DNA of 64,000 nucleotides from Deltaproteobacteria bacterium (lineage in GTDB: Bacteria; Desulfobacterota; JAFDED01): the NCBI GenBank assembly GCA_019310535.1, contig JAFDED010000004.1, forward strand, positions 41,685 through 105,684. Direction: 5' to 3'. The notes beneath the pieces are model-generated. The model was not told where the DNA came from, made no database searches, and saw only the letters and a program-made list of their open reading frames with translations. Position numbers and translations under genes: made by a program. Below, one piece after another: positions 61,283 through 64,000 of the stretch. Each line of letters starts with the position of its first letter. The first letter of the stretch is position 1.

Positions 61283-62050
61283 ATGGATATGACAAAAGAT
61301 CTGGGTCTTGAAAACACCAAGTACGAGAAAAAAGGCAAGATCGCTTATGTGGCCCTTAACAGACCGGAAAAGTACAACGCATATACAAACGCCATGATCT
61401 ATGAGTTGGGCAAGATCTGGGACGATTATAATAGAGACGACAACCTTTGGGTTGCTATTTTCTACGGAGAGGGAAAACATTTCTGCACAGGGCACGACCT
61501 TCGCCAGCCGGAACCGCTGCACACTGAGCCCCCCTCAATCCATTACGGCAACTTGAAAGTCTATAAGCCCATCATAGCCGCCGTCGGTGGTTATGCTATG
61601 GGCGGCGGGTGCTCGATGGTTCTGGCATCCGACGTGCGGATTCTGGCGGATGATGCCAGAATCGGATATCCCCAGGCCAAAGGCGGAATTATCACCTACG
61701 GAGGGCCCCAGCGATTACCCCGGATGATCCCCGGTATGGCCAAGTGGTATTTATTCTCCGGTGAATTGATTCCCGCGGAGGAAGCCTACCGACTGGGGAT
61801 GTGCGTGAAAGTGGTGCCGCGTGATAAGCTCATGGAAGAGGCCAAACTTCTCGCAGAAAAGATATGTGACTGCTCCCCACATTCCGTTAAAGCGATAAAG
61901 GAATCCGTGGAGCGTGGAAGCCTGGTATCCTTCAACGAGGCAATGATTATTTCTAAAGAGGTAGGCGCAAAGTTTGAGGAGACAGAGGAATTCAAAGAAG
62001 CAATGAAAGCTTTTGCAGAGAAGAAGGATCCCCCACACCGGCGCAAATAG
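61283..62050 (+). CDS. Enoyl-CoA hydratase/isomerase family protein, atypical active site
   Basis: 255 residues, crotonase fold, CAGGAGG upstream. The oxyanion-hole segments are GKHFCTGHDL and GGYAMGGGCSM. The two glutamates of classical enoyl-CoA hydratases are both absent: the first position is Q131 (GYPQAKGG) and the second aligns with W155 (MAKWYLFSG). So simple water addition is unlikely; crotonases with other residues act as isomerases, hydrolases or ring-cleaving enzymes. It sits directly after the GntR regulator, across from an acyl-CoA ligase, and likely works on that CoA ester. A terminator follows. Confidence 0.9.
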   Translation: MDMTKDLGLENTKYEKKGKIAYVALNRPEKYNAYTNAMIYELGKIWDDYNRDDNLWVAIFYGEGKHFCTGHDLRQPEPLHTEPPSIHYGNLKVYKPIIAAVGGYAMGGGCSMVLASDVRILADDARIGYPQAKGGIITYGGPQRLPRMIPGMAKWYLFSGELIPAEEAYRLGMCVKVVPRDKLMEEAKLLAEKICDCSPHSVKAIKESVERGSLVSFNEAMIISKEVGAKFEETEEFKEAMKAFAEKKDPPHRRK

Positions 62051-62392
62051 ATGCCGCCGTGTCGAAATCGGAGCGCTTATGCGCTTCAGCGGGAAACCAT
62101 CAGGGCCGATCGCTTTCTGAAAGTGGAGAAAGGATCGGCCCTTGTGTTTTATCATCAGCCATGCTAATACGTTGAAATCGGCGGCGGAAGTTCTTTTCCG
62201 CAACAGCCTCGTGCCGGTGATTTGTGAGGGCGTTCTTTTATTACCACGAGGTCTTCCCGGGAGAAGGCCTTATAAGTGACCATATCTTTGACCGGCATTG
62301 AGAATACATCAGTAGCTATGGCGGCCTGAGTCCACATACCCGGTTCTGCATAGAATTAAGCTGGCGGAAGCACCGGGGAGAGGTAATCGCTC
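62051..62392. other. Intergenic region with terminator
   Basis: About 340 bases. The terminator at 62103-62149 ends the crotonase transcript. The rest shows no gene, and no clear promoter for the PLP enzyme. Confidence 0.5.
62103..62149 (+). terminator. Rho-independent terminator after the crotonase
   Basis: GGGCCGATC (62103-62111) pairs perfectly with GATCGGCCC (62133-62141); TTTC and GAAA extend pairing inside the loop. TTGTGTTTT follows. Confidence 0.8.
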
Positions 62393-63691
62393 ATGTTTGA
62401 CCAAAACCAAAATGGGGAGTCTGCATCCATTTCTCTTGATCGGACCGGCCATCCTATTGATCCTTCTGTTGGCTATGCGAGAGGAACTATCTTATCTTCC
62501 CCTTTGGATGAGTCGAAACGTTTTCAACACGCGATGCGTTTAGTCCAAAGACGCGCCATTACGAAGGGAGCGAGCAGTTTCTTTAACTTCACCGGCCTTC
62601 ATCGAGATTGTCCTCTCCCACCCGACAAAGTCGCCTTTGCGGAAGAATGGATCGGGCCGGCTTTTTTCCGGGATGAATTGGCAGGGCTGGCCAGAGAACA
62701 CTTTGGGGGCGGGGCCGAGCATGACGTTGCGGTTTTCAACAGGGCGACGGCGGGCATCATTGCCACCTGCCTCGCTCTCTCAAGGCCGGGTTCCACAGTG
62801 CTTTCAGTGATTCCGGTAACTCGCTCACATCCCTCCATTGCACGCGGGGTAGGTTTGGCTAATGCCAGACTCGCGGAGGTTAGCACCTTATCCGAGGTGG
62901 AGGAATGTCTTTCTTCCGGACAAGTAAGTCTAATTGTGATAACGGGAGTTTCCAGTGAACTGCAGGTTATGGAAGAAGAGGTTCTTTTAGATGTTGTCCG
63001 CCTCGGAAAGGCAAGGGGGATTCCTACTTTTCTTGACGATGCTTACGGGGCACGCCTGCGTCCTCTGATCTACGGTCAACGGAAGACCCTTGAGACGGGA
63101 GTTGAAATGGGTATTACCAGTTGCGACAAGGCTGGTTTGGGAGGGCCAAGAGCCGGACTGATGGCAGGAAGACCTGATTTGATGGACCGAGTTCTGGCTA
63201 AAGCAGCGGAACTGGGGCTCGAAGCCAGACCGGCCCTGTCTCTGGGTGTGTGTGCATCCTTGGCCAAATTTGAGCCAGCCGGATTACGCCGTGAGGTGGA
63301 ACTTGGAGAGAAGATTTATGATCAACTGAGCTTGCGGTTCGGTAAAGATAGGGTAAGACGAACGGGACTGGGGGCCGCTATCCCTGAGGAGGAAGCATGG
63401 GATTTGGTTCGGTCCTTGCGGCCGAGCGATGCGCCGTTGCCCGTTATCCCCGCCGAAATTACGGCAGGCGTCGGGATGTATTGGTTGGAGCACTATGGAA
63501 TCATCACCGTGAATGCTCTGGGCCAACCGGGCGCGCGCGTTTCACTGCGTTTCAAACCTGACCCCTGTGAAATTGAGCGATTTGGTGGAATATCCGCCTT
63601 GGTCGAGGCAATCGATGACGGCCTTCGCCATATCGCTGAGAAGTCCGGTTCGATTGCAGAGATGAAACAATTGATTTTAGGAGAAGTGTGA
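62393..63691 (+). CDS. SelA-like PLP-dependent enzyme (fold type I)
   Basis: 432 residues, GAGAGG about ten bases before the ATG. The PLP lysine is K246 in TSCDKAGLGGPRAGLMAG, the same D-K-x-x-GGP-x-AG pattern as SelA and the related ammonia-lyases; the Asp that contacts the pyridine nitrogen is in PTFLDDAYGARLRP (215-216). NRATAGIIATCLALSRPG starts the cofactor domain. True SelA is longer at the N-terminus and binds tRNA; no selenocysteine genes are near, so an amino-acid lyase or racemase is more likely. The C-terminal domain is complete (ITAGVGMYWLEHYGIITVN). It is an isolated gene except for the tiny ORF that overlaps its end. Confidence 0.85.
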   Translation: MFDQNQNGESASISLDRTGHPIDPSVGYARGTILSSPLDESKRFQHAMRLVQRRAITKGASSFFNFTGLHRDCPLPPDKVAFAEEWIGPAFFRDELAGLAREHFGGGAEHDVAVFNRATAGIIATCLALSRPGSTVLSVIPVTRSHPSIARGVGLANARLAEVSTLSEVEECLSSGQVSLIVITGVSSELQVMEEEVLLDVVRLGKARGIPTFLDDAYGARLRPLIYGQRKTLETGVEMGITSCDKAGLGGPRAGLMAGRPDLMDRVLAKAAELGLEARPALSLGVCASLAKFEPAGLRREVELGEKIYDQLSLRFGKDRVRRTGLGAAIPEEEAWDLVRSLRPSDAPLPVIPAEITAGVGMYWLEHYGIITVNALGQPGARVSLRFKPDPCEIERFGGISALVEAIDDGLRHIAEKSGSIAEMKQLILGEV

Positions 63692-63777
63692 CGACAAATA
63701 GCAAAAGACGAAGAGTCAAGTTACTCCGGATTTTCCGGGAGAAAATCAATAAACTGAAGAAAACACTTCATTCCTAA
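63688..63777 (+). CDS. Possible 29-aa basic peptide coupled to the PLP gene
   Basis: A GTG start overlaps the PLP-gene stop by four bases (GTGA), with AGGAGA close upstream. The 29-residue product is highly basic (NSKRRRVKLLRIFREK, then INKLKKTLHS) and would form an amphipathic helix. No family is known to me; it could be chance. Confidence 0.35.
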   Translation: MTTNSKRRRVKLLRIFREKINKLKKTLHS

Positions 63778-64000
63778 CTATAGAAAGGGCGTATCGCCCC
63801 GCACTCTTTCATTTTAGCTCATGTGCATTGTCCGATTTTTCCTAATGCTCTTTATATAGGCGATAGGGCCGGTGTAATACCTAATACCATCTATGAAGAG
63901 GCGGTAAATGTCAAGGAAAAATTAAACCAATCTTTGATAAACCTCCTGTGCAGTTTGCGAGCGAGCGAGCGGAGCTCCTCAAGAAAGCTCAAGCGAGCGA
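63778..64000. other. Right-edge region with GCGA repeats
   Basis: A small hairpin, GGGCG-tat-CGCCC (63787-63799), follows the tiny ORF. From about 63958 to the edge there are GCGAGCGAGCGAGCG-type repeats. One frame stays open from 63784 to the edge without a clear start; I do not call it a gene. Confidence 0.4.

Noticed and set aside
63784..64000. Frame open to the right edge (about 72 codons)
   Set aside because: No start codon with a ribosome-binding site, and the end is made of GCGA repeats that stay open by composition.
63956..64000. GCGA-type tandem repeats as a CRISPR or origin
   Set aside because: Repeat unit of four bases, no spacers, and no replication genes nearby; cut by the window edge.

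Overview
The window looks like chromosomal DNA of an anaerobic bacterium, most likely a member of the Desulfobacterota (the former Deltaproteobacteria). This is inferred from the gene mix: ferredoxin-linked 2-oxoacid oxidoreductase, a tungsten-type aldehyde:ferredoxin oxidoreductase, TAXI-TRAP and tripartite tricarboxylate transporters, many acyl-CoA enzymes, and hopanoid/isoprenoid genes. I see no rRNA, tRNA, CRISPR array, intact insertion sequence or prophage. Coding is dense, and most genes carry a clear Shine-Dalgarno sequence (GGAGG type).

Layout. (1) 1-3867, minus strand: ispH, the hopanoid radical-SAM gene hpnH, a HAD phosphatase, a nucleotidyltransferase and a left-edge ATP-grasp-like gene with an apparent frameshift. 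(2) 4526-8539, plus: thiolase, GntR/UTRA regulator, acyl-CoA dehydrogenase. (3) 9351-32373, plus: a run of about 20 co-directional genes. It holds a TAXI-TRAP transporter with its DUF1850 partner, a glutamate-cyclase-like protein, a complete TTT transporter, a branched-chain-type aminotransferase, HyuB/HyuA, an old-yellow-enzyme reductase, an MmgE/PrpD protein, an M29/NicX-like metalloprotein, an RraA-like protein, the four KorDABC subunits and a CoA-transferase-family protein. Read together it looks like a pathway that imports a small nitrogenous (perhaps lactam or N-heterocyclic) acid, opens it, transaminates it and oxidises the 2-oxoacid to an acyl-CoA while reducing ferredoxin. The substrate is unknown. 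(4) 32427-34957, plus: ilvB-ilvN behind a leader that encodes a Val/Leu-rich peptide and competing hairpins, a classical attenuator layout. (5) 35080-38094, plus: two MaoC-fold hydratase subunits, a UbiA-family prenyltransferase and a GT9 glycosyltransferase. (6) 38169-43928, minus: a small protein, a GGDEF-PilZ c-di-GMP protein, an unrecognised cysteine-rich protein with a ferredoxin-domain partner, and a GT39/GT83-like membrane glycosyltransferase fused to TPRs. (7) 44462-49063, plus: enolase-superfamily dehydratase, AOR, and the small and large halves of a UxaA-type dehydratase, apparently a sugar-acid or hydroxy-acid pathway. (8) 49192-53444: 3D-domain protein, BON lipoprotein, methyltransferase, secreted protein and thioredoxin-reductase-like flavoprotein. 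(9) 53549-62050: flavodoxin, amidohydrolase, a second TAXI-TRAP system, an acyl-CoA ligase, an FCD-type GntR regulator and a crotonase, another import-and-activate module. (10) 62393-64000: a SelA-like PLP enzyme, a tiny basic ORF and a right-edge stretch with GCGA repeats.

Recurrent themes: each of the three binding-protein genes is followed by a hairpin before its permease gene; several enzymes lack textbook catalytic residues (CoA-transferase, crotonase, amidohydrolase); and short palindromic elements sit in several intergenic gaps.
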